A stretch of DNA of 64,000 bases. Source: Rotaria macrura. Lineage: Eukaryota > Rotifera > Eurotatoria > Philodinida > Philodinidae. The stretch lies in the NCBI GenBank assembly GCA_900239685.1, contig OENT01000550.1, forward strand, positions 35,534 to 99,533. Reading direction: 5' to 3'. A program made the translations under genes and the position numbers. Shown here in pieces: positions 51,801 to 63,480 of this stretch. The notes beneath the pieces were generated by a model. The model was not told where the DNA came from. It ran no database searches and saw nothing but the letters and a program-made list of their open reading frames with translations. Within the stretch, counting starts at the first letter, position 1. Each line of letters opens with the position of its first letter.

Positions 51801-52958
51801 TGAAAAGGTTTGTCATTGAACTTTTTTCAATTCTGAGTAAAAACGAAATCGAATGACGCGAACGAAAAAAACCTTGACTCGTTTTAGACTTTTGCCTCTA
51901 ACCTTAACCGTCCCGTTGTCTCAGAGTCGTGATTTGATCTTGACGAATGTACTACCTTGAAGATTATTACTGATTCTGTATTTGAGAAATCGAAAAATGA
52001 TTTTGTTACTCATAAGACACACTGTTTACAGTTACTTATGACAATGGCATATCAGATATTGACATCGCTGTAGCAGTTTCTTTTCAATGTTTTGTTCGTG
52101 TTTGTTTATTTTATTACTTTTACGATATGATGAAATTTAATGTTGCACCTGTTATCTAGGTTTATTTTGGTACACAACATGCTCGTATGTATATGACAAT
52201 AAATTTACTTGGTATCAATTGTGTGACAGGAATGTCTTGTTTAATACGCAAAGAATGCATTGATCGTGTCGGTGGCTTAAAAGCATTCGGTCGTTATATA
52301 GCCGAAGACTATTATCTAGCATATGAAATATCTAAACAAGGTTTTAAAATACGTGTGGCACCAACACCTGCACAACAGAATTCAGGTGACTATTCAATAT
52401 CAGCGTGGACAAATCGAATGATTCGATGGTGTAAATTAAGAATGCGTTTAAGTCCTCTAGCTTACATAGAACCATTGCAAGAGTCTCTTTCGTCAGCTAT
52501 ATTAGCTGGTATTGTTACAAATTATTTATTTGAATGGAATGCTCTCGTTATTGCTGCTTGCCATGTACTACTATGGTTCATTTGTGATTACATTATGCTT
52601 CGCATAACTCAAGTAAATGAATTAAAAGAATTCAATTTTTATTCTTGGGCTTGTTTTTTTTCTAAATGTAAATCGTTCTCTGTCTACATTTAAGGGTAGT
52701 GCGCTTCCATTTTCAAAATTTGAATTTGCTGTAGCGTGGCTAATTCGAGAACTTTCATCGTTTTACATCTATTTTAAAGCATTCACTGGTTCATCAACAG
52801 TAACATGGCGTGGAAAAGAATATCGCTTAGGATCAGGTACACGTGTGGAAGGCTTTTTTAGTTCATCATCACCACAATCAATGACACCGTCACTTATCGT
52901 TGAATCATCATCATCAATATCATCTTCATCCAGTTCCATGTTACCAGTGATAGAATGA
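48839..52958 (+). CDS. UGCG: Ceramide glucosyltransferase (GT21)
   Basis: Seven exons: 48839-48960, 50976-51114, 51186-51288, 51344-51493, 51554-51807, 52160-52612, 52695-52958, giving 494 aa (human 394). It transfers glucose from UDP-glucose to ceramide at the cytosolic Golgi face, the first step of most glycosphingolipids. An N-terminal signal anchor is in exon 1. ELRGISIIKPL precedes the glycosyltransferase-2-like core. The D2 motif is ISDSGLM (D214), D3 is YIAEDYYLA (D306), and the (Q/R)XXRW motif is RMIRW (342-346). QNSGDYSIS and the hydrophobic C-terminus with DYIMLRI follow human UGCG closely. Exon 4 adds an acidic, Asn/Asp-rich insert of about 50 residues (SNSDDEDDQNNDSRR) before INPKIANML. 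A Ser-rich tail of about 40 residues is also extra. The D1 position reads QEPDN, where human has QDHDD. Intron 1 is 2 kb and holds a second candidate first exon. Confidence 0.95.
48961..50975 (+). other. Intron 1 of ceramide glucosyltransferase
   Basis: 2,015 bases, donor gtacga and acceptor tttag. Besides the candidate alternative exon, it contains a long open frame (ATG at 49778 to 50371, 197 codons) with T-rich, unprotein-like composition that overlaps the candidate exon in another frame. I treat that frame as chance. Confidence 0.7.
50085..50194 (+). other. Candidate alternative first exon of ceramide glucosyltransferase
   Basis: An ATG frame preceded by an in-frame TAG runs to a consensus donor (gtaaga at 50195). 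It ends in phase 2, exactly like exon 1 (48839-48960), so it can join exon 2 at 50976 without a frame change. It encodes 36 residues plus two bases, with the hydrophobic segment GVIFLVMVWLFHCGGINY. The human N-terminus has VLFLVLWLMHFMAIIY and exon 1 here has LLVGWFVLATFHILGLVY. In all three, a His is followed six residues later by Tyr at the end of the anchor. It lies in intron 1 behind a less AT-rich patch (49.75-49.81 kb) that might be a promoter. Support is sequence logic only. Confidence 0.5.
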
Positions 52959-53712
52959 CATTTCGTTTTTGTTTAGTACTTTTTTTTCGTTTTTCAAAAT
53001 TCCACAAGAATTGTTTCACGTGATTTCAACTATGGTTTTATATCACGATTAAGAACGTGCTGGTCGCGCTATTAATCGTATTAACATCGAAATTTTCTGA
53101 TGATACTAATCATCATCATCATCATACGCTGTTAAGGTTTTACCCAACGTCATCCACTACAAGATCAGAGACGTCAAGTAGCATTTTATATTACGAATTT
53201 TTGAACAGTATTTTCATTTATTTTTTTTCTATTCTGGATCGTGAAAATAGTTTCTATTTGGCTTATTTTGTTTATTTTCTTTTCTTTTGGTCGTGTGCGT
53301 ATTATTTTTTTAATGTCTGGTGATTAATATTCTCCTATGAAAAATAAGTTGAAGGGAGAAAAATCGACTAATGTTTAAATCACAAGATGTCTATTATATC
53401 TCTTAACGTGTACTCATTCAAATCGTGCCGATTTATTGTTGAATTTTTGTAAAACTGTGTTCGAAGTAAACCATAAGACGTAATAGACTGTGTGCATACT
53501 TGAAGAATGCAGTGTTTGAGAACGAACGTGATAAACTGAAACATAGATATATATATATACTAAAATAATGATTTTAAACGTTCGAATAAAAACTATGAAA
53601 TCCTTCAAAGATTTTATGGGAATGCAAAAGAAAGCATTCAGTGAAGAAAGAAAAATCTACGATTTATGCCATGCATGTAAAATAAGTATTTTTTCCCTCA
53701 TCTACGAATGAT
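52959..53712. other. 3' flank of ceramide glucosyltransferase
   Basis: T-rich sequence with a CATCATCATCAT run (53111-53125) and a short (TA)n (53548-53559). No gene, and no clear polyadenylation signal directly after the stop. Confidence 0.4.
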
Positions 53713-53714
53713 TA

Positions 53715-54602
53715 AGCCCCCCCCCCCTCATAAGTCGATTTTCTTCAAAGAAAGTCCAAATCGACTGAAATTTTGCGGATATGATAGGACTAGAGCGGCT
53801 AGCCTGCGATAAAAATTTCAGCCCGAAATATGCAAGTTTAAGGAAGTTATGAAGTGAACACTGGTTAAAAATGACCTGTTTTCCATCCTAGTTATTTTGC
53901 CTTCAACTATGTTTTTTCGAAAAATTGTTTTTACCATTCGATAAAGCATGCAAAGACGCAGGGCATCTCGTGCTCCGATTTTTGAAAAAGCTTTTTTATG
54001 CCCAAAAAAATTTCCAGAACTCAAAGTCCTTGAAAAAAGGCCAAAAAACTGCAAGTGAATTTTGTAGGCGATCTTTTTTGGACTTAAAAAATAAGCTTTT
54101 TCAAAAATCGGAGCACGAGATGCCCTGCGTCTTTGCATGCTCTATCGAATGGTAAAAGCAATTTTTCGAAAAAACATAGTTGAAGGCAAAAATAACTAGG
54201 ATGGAAAATGGAAAAACATGATTTCGAGAGAAACATAAAAACATTTTTTCGAAAATTTTTTGTTGTTTTTTTAAATTTTCTCAATTTTCCCGTGGTTTTT
54301 GAAGAAACTGACCTAACTCGTCCTACGCAACTTTTAATTCTGCAAACGCTGAGCACTTAATTCATTGTTAATTAATTAATTAATTAATCAGTAATTAGAG
54401 ATCAAAGACCTAATTTTTAAAAAAATCGTTTTTAACATAGAGAACCTCTCAAAGATCACTACAAATCTCGGTCAAAAAATGGTCTTTGGAAAAAAAACCA
54501 TAGTGATTCTGAAAGAGCAGAACATGGGCTATCACCTCATGGTGTTATCTCAATTTTCATTTTCTTGACGTAAATCGACTTTTTTTGAGGGGGGGGGGTG
54601 CT
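53715..54602. mobile_element. 888-bp foldback element, nested inverted repeats, TA target duplication
   Basis: The left end is AGC followed by a C run and CTCATAAGTCGATTTT; the right end, read on the other strand, is AGCA, a C run, then CTC and AAGTCGATTT. TA flanks both ends (53713-53714, 54603-54604), as with Tc1/mariner-superfamily insertion. Inside, a second pair of arms of about 120-130 bp (about 53880-54000 and 54085-54205) is nearly identical in inverted orientation and includes gcatgcaaagacgcagggca and gagcacgagatgcc. It is clearly less AT-rich than the flanks. No coding frame survives in both arms. (TTAA)n lies at 54367-54388. Confidence 0.82.
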
Positions 54603-55406
54603 TAGTATGAAAATATTCTACTATAGTCGATCAAATATTTATTATAGTTCGATTTTAATTCTAAAATCATAAACATTCACGATTCAAATAATGAACATCC
54701 TAATACAACTTGTGAATCACGATCGATCAAACTAATGACTTTTATGTAGATAATCACATATTCCAATGGCGTTCTATCTTATTTTCTTAGTACTTATAGA
54801 TCATTGAAATGAACGCAATTTCGTACTTCTAGTTCACTCCAATATACAAACTCATTATAATAATCGAGTAGCCAGAATGATTATGGTACGATACTAGATC
54901 GATAAAATATTTAGTAGGATCTATAAGACAAAAGAAATCATCACATTGATCAAGCTATCTAAAGAAGATTTAGAACGTGAAAAAGAATAATCATATTCGT
55001 CTATAACTGATTTCTTTCTATCGATAAAACATTAGATATTATCACACAAGTTAAATGTATTTAGTCGATGAGACTGTAGCTTTCAATCATATTAACTATA
55101 ATACATTCATGTTTTTCTCTAATTTTTTTGTAAATCCTATTCATAACTGAAATGAATAATTTTTTTTTATCAACGAAAAGTAAAATGACATGACAAAGAT
55201 GCTCTATTAGAATATCAAACAAAACAAGACTAACATGAAATGAAACTGAAGAAAAAAAACGAACAATTGGTTTTAATAAATCAAGTTTGAAGCCCGATGA
55301 TTGGAATTTTATTCAGTTCATTTTTGTTTTGATAAGCTGTAAGTATAAAATTCAATTTAAAACGAAATGTTATTTTTTCAGGTATCGCTCTTACAAAGAT
55401 TGGTTT
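54603..55406. other. Spacer
   Basis: AT-rich, no frame or repeat recognised. It contains the 3' flank of the minus-strand gene that ends at 55407. Confidence 0.45.
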
Positions 55407-56043
55407 TTATGGTGCAACTTGTTTTTGTTGTTTGTTTTGAAGTTGCTCGTTTTCCATAATGGCTGTTATTGAAGCTTCAATTTTCGATTCATTCCCAGTA
55501 CTTGCTTGATCAGTTGAAATCAATAGATCGAAATCATTCATTTCTGGAAAAAAAATACCACGTCGCATACAAGCATCACGTAATTCTAATACATCAGCAC
55601 TTGGTGTTTCGAATCGATAAGCTGAATCTACTTCGATATTAGAATTATCAACGATTGGTTTGGTGCATGTAGACGATGATAGTGCACTATCATCTGTAAT
55701 TGTGTATTTGTCTAATTTTTTCTTTGATGCTTGTTCCTTTTTCATTCTAAATTTCTTTTCAAGTGTTGTTTTACCGTTGGATTGACCGGTCGAAGTTTTA
55801 GTCAGAGATTTTTCATGTTCTTTGGTTTTGTCTAAGATCGATACCATTTTGATTTTACCTAATTGAGCACCCATTACTAGTATAATGAAAAGAAGAATGG
55901 TGCCCAAAGCGACAAGCAATAGATAACGATGATGATATACGTAAAAATGAATAAAATTTGTCTGAGAATAAAGAGCCGTCAAGACAAAGAATATAAAGAT
56001 AACGATGGAATGTTACATATGAAAGTTTTGATGTTAATTTCAT
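55407..56043 (-). CDS. Single-pass membrane protein, family unknown
   Basis: Two exons (56043-56017, 55961-55407) with a 55-base intron (donor gtaaca, acceptor ctcag), 193 aa. The long frame lacks an ATG of its own; splicing supplies MKLTSKLSY. One hydrophobic segment (YLLLVALGTILLFIILVMGA, about residues 20-39) follows a short N-terminus. The remainder is a hydrophilic Lys-rich stretch (EKKFRMKKEQASKKKLDK) that may be helical, followed by VDSAYRFETPSADVLELRDA and a Gln-rich end. There is no signal-peptide cleavage pattern, so a signal-anchored protein with a long soluble tail is likely. I do not recognise the family. A downstream in-frame ATG (55858) lies after the anchor and would make a soluble product. 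Confidence 0.62.
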
Positions 56044-58077
56044 TATGATCGATATCTATTGGATATCATCGATAAAAATAGAAGAGCAACGAACGAAACG
56101 ATGATAATATGTGTGGCATGCATGAAGAGCAATTTATTGAAGGGAATAATATTTCTTAAATTTGATTAAGAGAAGAGAACAGATGGAATACCACGAAGAA
56201 TAATTTAGAAATACAACATAACTGTAAATTACTGAGCTTAACATTATCCTGCATTTCATGAGGTTAATATAAGACTTTCAGTTATTTAAACGATGGCATT
56301 TGAAAAAACGAACGTAGCAACCTTCGAAATTCGAACTAATGGAATCGAGCTGATACGTTGAAGGCGATTCTTAGTTTATTTCTTGTCCGAGACCATGCGA
56401 ACTATCATAATATTTGTGAAACATATTTCCAGGAGATCGAAAAGATTGGTAGAAAGAATTATTGAGCTCTTTGGTTTTACTTACGATCTTTTCATTGTTT
56501 TATATACAGACGATAGTTTAAAGTAAATTGCAATACTAATCCTTTTCTTTTGTTAAGTCTTTCATCACTATTACGATGACTAACGTTTCGATACGAATGT
56601 TCGGTGATGAAAAATACTTTTGATATAACATGCCAACAATCACTAACATAGAATAGATCAATAATAAATACGGATATTATCTATAAAGCATCTCCAATTA
56701 ACGACTGAATGTTTATGATCACCAATTGCCCAACAGATTATTCCGTAGTTACATCGATATCAAGTATAATCGAAGTCATTTTCTTCAAAGAACTTCTTTG
56801 TATTCTGATATGTTTCTTCTTTTTTATTTAAAATGAATTGATTAAAAATTAGAATGAATAAAATTAGAAAACCGATAATTACAAACATATAGTCTATCAA
56901 GGACAATCAGGATTCTCACATGTTGTTGAATGTAAATCGCTTCTAACATAAGTTCAATCTTTCACGACTAACAAAAATAATATTAACAAACAATAGTCAA
57001 TTTGTAGCCATACATGAGATTATATGATCGATGAAACTCAAAAACTCTGAATGTTATAGACTTTTGAGGTAATCGTTAAAAATATATGATTCGATGAAAA
57101 TTATACAATTGAATGTGCCTTTTCTCAGGGCTTCTGCTCTTCAGTACAAATGCTTTTATTTCAGAATGAACTCTTCTGATACATATTATACTATGGTAAA
57201 CAGAAAATGCTTATAGAAATTATTCGATAGATTTTCAAACTATTATCTCCTCTCGTCTGATGAAAATCGGTATCGTGTGTACCTTAAGAAATGAGGAACA
57301 TCATTCAATGTTGTAATTCTTCAAGTCAAAGAGTATGCTAGTCCAGTAAACCTACTGATCCACATTGTTACTATATGATTCAGTAAGATATCGTTTTTAT
57401 TCTTTTTTGGTATTATTAATATCTTGTTGTTAACCTATACAATGTCAGTCGTATATTCCCATGAAGCATTCTGCTCTTCATACGAATCCTTTGGTATTTA
57501 TTTTCCTTCGTTAAGATTTTCCTCCAAAAAAACTGTACTATTTCATTCATTTACAATTATTTACCCAGAGTTTATTCATTTAAGTTCAAAAATTAAATAA
57601 AAGACACCGGAAATGACCCAAACCTTGTTGTGTTGACATCATATGCAATATAGTTAAATGACAGATCAATTGTGCAGCCGATAACAAATGTATTCAGTGA
57701 ATAGTGAGTAGCATTAATATTTCTCAACTATACAGAATATATGATAAGATCATTTTGCTCCGTAGACAACTTCAATGTCTTTTGATACTGGTAAAAAACG
57801 ATGAAATTCATTGAAATTCACGTCAGCCAAATTTAATACTAGAGAAAAGTACTACACATCTAGAAAAATATGCACCCACCATTAGATTAATCCTGTTATA
57901 GTCCTCGTCTACCGTTAAGTTTACTTAAACACATAATGAAAAACGTCAATGAAAAGTCCAAATTGAATCAGAAATCTATAAAGCATACGACATAGATTCT
58001 TAGCTGAAATAATCCAGTAGACTACAAAGACTAGTGCCTCCTTTTTGATCAGCAGTTCCACCAAAGTGCACGAAGTT
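56044..58077. other. Spacer between two minus-strand genes
   Basis: About 2 kb, AT-rich. It should contain the promoter of the 55.4-56.0 kb gene and the 3' flank of the scramblase. No coding signal or repeat recognised. Confidence 0.45.
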
Positions 58078-59154
58078 CTAAGCATGCAAAAAAAGCGATG
58101 TTGAAAGATCAATCAAAGCAACATTTACAACAAGGAATAATGCTCCTAAAGCTGTAGCTTTTAAATCAGCATTCCAGCCAGGTGGAACTAAATATTACTA
58201 ACATACGCTTATCAACTAGAAAATACTTATTGAACTCACAGCGAATGGTATATTTCTCTGCTCCAGTGAAGGCTTGATTAACAACACCTGCGTATTCTTT
58301 AAAAATTCCACTGATTTCCCTACCACTTTCAACGTCAGTTAACTAAAAATATATGTTCGCGCAGTGAAACACAGCTTCTTCTATTAAATTTACTGTGAAT
58401 TTATTTTCACAGCAGCAGCAAAATACTCCTTCACACACAAACCATGGCGCAATAAGAGTAGAAAATTCTTCATCGGTGCTATCCATCAAACTGTAATGAT
58501 TGCGCCAACAGCTTTGTCTAAAGTATTTCATCTATGGTTGCAATAAAAACTGCCACAACCCACTTACATTTGTCGGATATGGCCTATTCTCTGACCAGAT
58601 GGCGACTCAATTAGAACCTCGTAGGCACAGGAATCACCTGAAACACACCAACAACATCCGACACAGCATTTAAATTCGCGCGAAATTCGCATTATTTCCT
58701 AGGAGAAAAAGTTACAAATATAAAGATATATATGTTGATAAAGAACTGAAAATATGAAGAGAACTTGATTGGATATATCGTAAACACGAAGAACAAAACC
58801 TCGACGACCACCACAACATATACGACGAGCAGTCTGGCTTCGATCTAAACACTAACCATATATATTTACATATATAAACGTGATTTATTCTTACCTTCAA
58901 CAACAGTTAAAACGTGTTGTCCATGCTCAGCATACCCTTTAAAACTTTGTGCCGCTGATAAACCCGTAATCGCTAAAGAAAATATAACATATATACATTG
59001 TCAGGCAATAGTCACAAAAAATACTTTGAAAAGCATCAGCATCTTGTTTAAAGAACAGTTGTGAAAATGAACCAAGAACAGATGATAAGGCCGAACCTGT
59101 GTTAGACACCATATACTTCCTGGATGCATATGGTGGTTCTATCGTCTGTGCCAT
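58078..59154 (-). CDS. Phospholipid scramblase family protein
   Basis: Seven exons: 59154-59025, 58972-58895, 58844-58765, 58698-58568, 58517-58394, 58342-58240, 58187-58078, giving 251 aa with 51- to 67-base introns. The scramblase domain fills nearly all of it. Landmarks are DAFQTITGLSAAQSFKGYA, a Cys-rich palmitoylation-type stretch KCCVGCCWC, YEVLIESPSGQRIGHIRQ, then FCCCCENKFT and ISGIFKEYAGVVNQAFTGAE. It ends in a hydrophobic helix (LKATALGALFLVVNVALIDL), as in PLSCR1-4, which lack the long Pro-rich N-terminus here too. Family members are linked to Ca2+-triggered lipid mixing or to membrane-associated signalling. The usual calcium-loop acidic positions are largely replaced (GAEKYTIRFPPG). 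At the exon 4/5 junction only the acceptor at 58518 keeps the frame. Confidence 0.92.
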
Positions 59155-61888
59155 TTGATTATTTTCCTTGCAGATGATTCACTAGTTCTTTGTCTAACTA
59201 GTGTCTTTCAGTTCGATATCTACAACGATGCTTGTAGTGACATTAAGTATGTTTTAAATACCCCACAGCTGCAGGTCGACAACGAAATAAAAAGTTTATC
59301 GATTCACTGGTAGATATAGCAGTCTTCGTTTGACGAACAGAAAACCACTAGTGAGTTGACTCATACCATTGATAAATATCGACTATTCAGAACCTAGATG
59401 AACTCTAAGCAATAGGAAGATTGCCTTCCTGTGTTTCGAATAGGATTTTAGTTCTATGTACACTTTCAGTCAAAAGATTACACACCACAAATTGAATCGA
59501 TATGTGAATTCATCGTAGAATATAAACTTAGATAATGTTTACTTTCCTTTCCAACCGACTTTTTCGATGATTAATCTTTTCAAGCACTAGCAAATCGCAT
59601 TATGCTTAAAATCGAAAAGAAGTAATCGCTGAGGACATCATCACACAACTTCCAATCGTGAATCCAGCGACTATTTAGAAGTAATTATGTGAATGAATGT
59701 GCGATACCGGGCAACATCAACACTGATGACAAGTTTTCTTGTCGCTAGCTAGATACATTTCTAGTAATAAAGTAGATAACTCAACTTCTAATTAGGTTTA
59801 TGCAATCAAATAAAAAATCAATAGGCGCTCCTTAGTTAACGGAATACACGAGAGATTTTCAGCCAAAAAGGCATTGTTGGTGTGTGATATTTAATCTGCC
59901 TGTACGATATGCTCTTAATATGTTCTAAATATATATTAGAAAATGAATTGAACAAGAAAGAATGAATAGAAGAATGATGGAAACTCTTTTTTTCGACAAC
60001 TTCTTTATAACTCAATTAATAAAACTCGAGAAAAACGTGTTTGCTATCGTGTCGCTTCATCAATCAGCATAGATTTTTTCTTGATGAGCGACTAAACGAT
60101 TCTTACTTCAATTCATCAAGTATGCACTTATTCTAAGTTCTGCTTAAGGTTTTAGTCGAATATACTACTAGGGAGTCTTTTTTACTGCTGCTGTTCTGTC
60201 TCGTAGGTCTTCGTGTTACATATTCCAAAAGAGTATGTTAATAGTTATTGTACTCTAGATCTTACATAGAAAACTATCATACCGTGCCTTTATCATATCT
60301 CCTCTGTTGAAATCTTGTTTCTCAAATACAACGAGCTAAATTTAACTCAATAGGTTACGAAGAACATATGTACGTATATACATCTGTGTTCTCTGCTAAT
60401 CTTCATATCTTTTCGGGTAGTTATTGTGGAAAACTCATTGACGGATAGATCCTAGATTGAGCTACCTAGATGAAAACAATTCGAGAGGCATCGAGTTTGA
60501 TTGGAAAAGACCTTCCGTGTTGGATTTCTGAAGAAAAATAATGAAAATGACACGATAAAAAGTATATTGGAACGCCGTTCTCAGAATACTTCATATATGT
60601 TAAGTCGAGCAGCTCGTAATACTTGACTTGTAATTATCGAGTATCATATCATAAAGCAGGGCACACGTTATTTTAACTAGTCATCATATCACCTACATCA
60701 ATACATGCATTGGTTTCTTCGCCATGTACTACGGCAATAGAATCAAGACTTCATTTTCAATGGAGAAAACCAAGTCTTAAAATGTGATTATGTCGTCTTG
60801 TCAGCAGAATTACATTCGAATGCCATCCATTTTCGTGCATCCTAACTGATGACTGAGAACGAGTATTGGATTCGAACTGAATTACTTTCATCCGCATCGC
60901 TCTTTGTTTCATCGAGATTCTGTGGAGTCGGTGCGATTAATAAGTTGAGACTCGGTAATTCATAATATTTTCTTGTAAAAATAAGCTTACTTCCTTTTTG
61001 TATCAAACTGATTTACACCGTTTATGCAACTTTTCACCGTAAAAAAAGACTTCTGCGATTTTGTACTGTTTGGAGTAAGTTCTTTTAAGTGAGACGCACA
61101 ATCCGTCAAAAAATTTCCAATATGAATCACACTGAATTGCAGTTTGCTTTCAGTTTCTCGCCTCATGCTGAGTTTTTTCTGTGAGCGTGGCGTTGAGACA
61201 AAGTAAACTGAAAGCTATTTTTATTAAATCTGTTCTTCTAACTTTATGTTTGTCGTCGAGGTGATGCATGCTGCGAAGCATACTTGTTGGAAAGTAAATA
61301 TGAGCGAAAGAAGTAAGCCATTATCCTAGTGTTCTTACACCAACACTCAAAATGTTTTGCTTCAGTATCGACACCATGGGTGGAAAATAAACTGCAATAC
61401 ATTTTTTCTGAGGTTTGTCAATTGCAAATAGCCCGCAACTCATTGGCCATGAATTTGATGGCTTCGCCACAGGTCTACTTATTTTGTTAAAATCGACATT
61501 AGAGCTAGTTCACACATCATAAAAGTAGGGTATGGGTGTGAGAGACATGATCACCATTATTAATACTCAGCCCCATACACCTACACCTACACCCACACCT
61601 TCAAATATGTTCAATAGTATTCATTTCTATATATTCTTACAAAAGACTTTTTGTTCTTTCTAATAAAAGAAAAAAAAGGAGCCTCTAAGAAGTTCCTACT
61701 ACAATACAAAGATCATGAATCTATCTGAAAATATTAGATGTCTATGTTAAAAAGATCGATATTTTTCTCTGCCACTTATTGAATAAAAATGATTAGATGT
61801 ATAACCGATATTTTTTCTCTTACACTTTGCTTTCCGGAAGTTGACCTAAAGGTACATAGTCTACATACGCTTTTTGAATTTCATATTC
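59155..61888. other. Spacer upstream of the scramblase
   Basis: About 2.7 kb. A minus-strand stretch at about 60838-60957 reads as 39 codons of protein-like composition, without start or splice context. A short C-rich tandem (cacctacacctacaccca) lies at 61579-61596. Otherwise nothing recognised. Confidence 0.4.
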
Positions 61889-62499
61889 CCCAGGTGGAAC
61901 AATACGGTACGTATACGACCGTATTCGACTAAAATATGGTTTTTTCGGCCTGGATACAGTGGCAGTATACGGTGCCCCGTATTACGGCTAGATTACGGTA
62001 TAACACGGCGCCATATACGGTGTTCGCTTACGGTGCTCCGTAAACGTGCATTATACGGCTACCGTATAAAGACCTTTATGATGCCTTAACGTAAACGTCT
62101 AGCATCCGGCCGCCGGATCAATGCTGTATTTCAGTCATATCTTGCGCTCATATGTGGTTAAAATGGATCGCATCTAGAGGTGGGATTTTCCAAAGAATGA
62201 CAGCAAAAACCACACCGAGAAAGGAAATATGCACATTCAGTGCACGAAATTATTTGTTTGCTTCCTATTTTAAAAATATTTTTAAATTTAATTGTTTTCA
62301 TCACTAGTTTCACTTTATTATTTAATTTTGTTTCAGTTTTAATTATTTTTATTTTAATTTTATTTATTTCACTCGTTTTTATTTTTCACTCGTTGCATTT
62401 TATTTGCACTGTAACTTAAAGCGATCCCATATCTTCTGATTGGTAATAGGATTAGTGAGTCATTTTACTTTTACTTTTTGCGCTTTTTAAACTTATGAA

Positions 62500-63480
62500 C
62501 TCAATTCATATATTTTATTTTAATTTTATTGTATTTATCATAGAGTATATTTATTTTTATTTTTGTTTTATTCTGAATTTTATTCTTTTATTTTGTTTAT
62601 TCTATCCTCGATTGGATGTATGTTTTATTTTATTCTAGACTTTAAATATATTTCATATATTGCATACTCGATTAAATTTGTATTTTATTTTATTCTAGAT
62701 GTTATTTTTATTTCATTTTATTTTACATTATGCTGGATTTTATTTATATTTTATTTTATTCTATGCTCGATTTTATTGCGTATTTTATTTTATTCAAGAT
62801 TTTATTTTTATTGTGTATTTTATTTTATTCAAGATTTTATTTTTATTGTGTATTTTATTTTATTCAAGATTTTATTTTTGTTCTATTTTATTCTCGATTT
62901 TATTTTTATTTCATTTTATTTTACATTATGCTGCTCTCTAAAAAATAACCGTTTCCCAGAAAACCAACGCAAAAAGGTTTGCGAGGCTCGGAAACCCTTT
63001 TCTTACTCTCGGGAACTGTTTCAAGGGTTTCCGAAAGCTCGGAAACCCATTTTTTACCATCAGAAACTCTTAAAAGGTTTCCGATAGTAACAAACTCGTG
63101 AACCGAAAAAGGTTCCAGAAGCTCGGAAACGCTTGGAAGGGTATGCGAGGCTCGGAAACCATTTTCGGTTTACGAGTTTGTTACTATCGGAAACCTTTTA
63201 AGAGTTTCTGATGGTAAAAAATGGGTTTCCGAGCTCTCGGAAAACCTTGACACAGTTCCCGAGAGTAAGAAAAGGGTTACCGAGCCTCGCAAACCTTTTT
63301 TGCGTTGGTTTTCTGGGAAACGGTTATTTTTTAGAGAGTGGACTTTATTTATATTTTATTTTATTCTATGCTCGATTTTATTGCGTATTTTATTTTATTC
63401 AAGATTTTATTTTTATTGTGTATTTTATTTTATTCAAGATTTTATTTGTAATTTATTTTTTTAACGTCTTTTTTTTCATT
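62500..63480. repeat. AT-rich tandem array (about 37-bp unit) interrupted by a hairpin
   Basis: Units of the type tattttattttattcaaga continuing ttttatttttattgtg repeat head to tail (about 62772-62880). A longer block from tgctggattttatt through these units is repeated after the nested hairpin (63339-63450), so the array has a higher-order period. The apparent long open frames here (for example 62563-63087) are products of the repeat and code for low-complexity Phe/Leu/Tyr/Ile strings. Confidence 0.8.
62934..63338. mobile_element. 405-bp near-perfect hairpin (foldback) element nested in the array
   Basis: The left arm starts CTCTCTAAAAAATAACCG and the right arm ends CGGTTATTTTTTAGAGAG. Arms of about 175 bp match with only a few mismatches across a spacer of about 50 bp. 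It is clearly less AT-rich than its host. Repeated gctcggaaacc words occur inside each arm. The uninterrupted array copy near 62731 reads atgctggatttt, whereas the hairpin is flanked by atgctg and tggacttt. That shows an insertion with a two-base TG duplication. Confidence 0.85.

Noticed and set aside
53818-54356. Overlapping frames on both strands of 76-106 codons
   Set aside because: They come from the inverted arms of the foldback element, which read similarly on both strands; no domain or codon bias.
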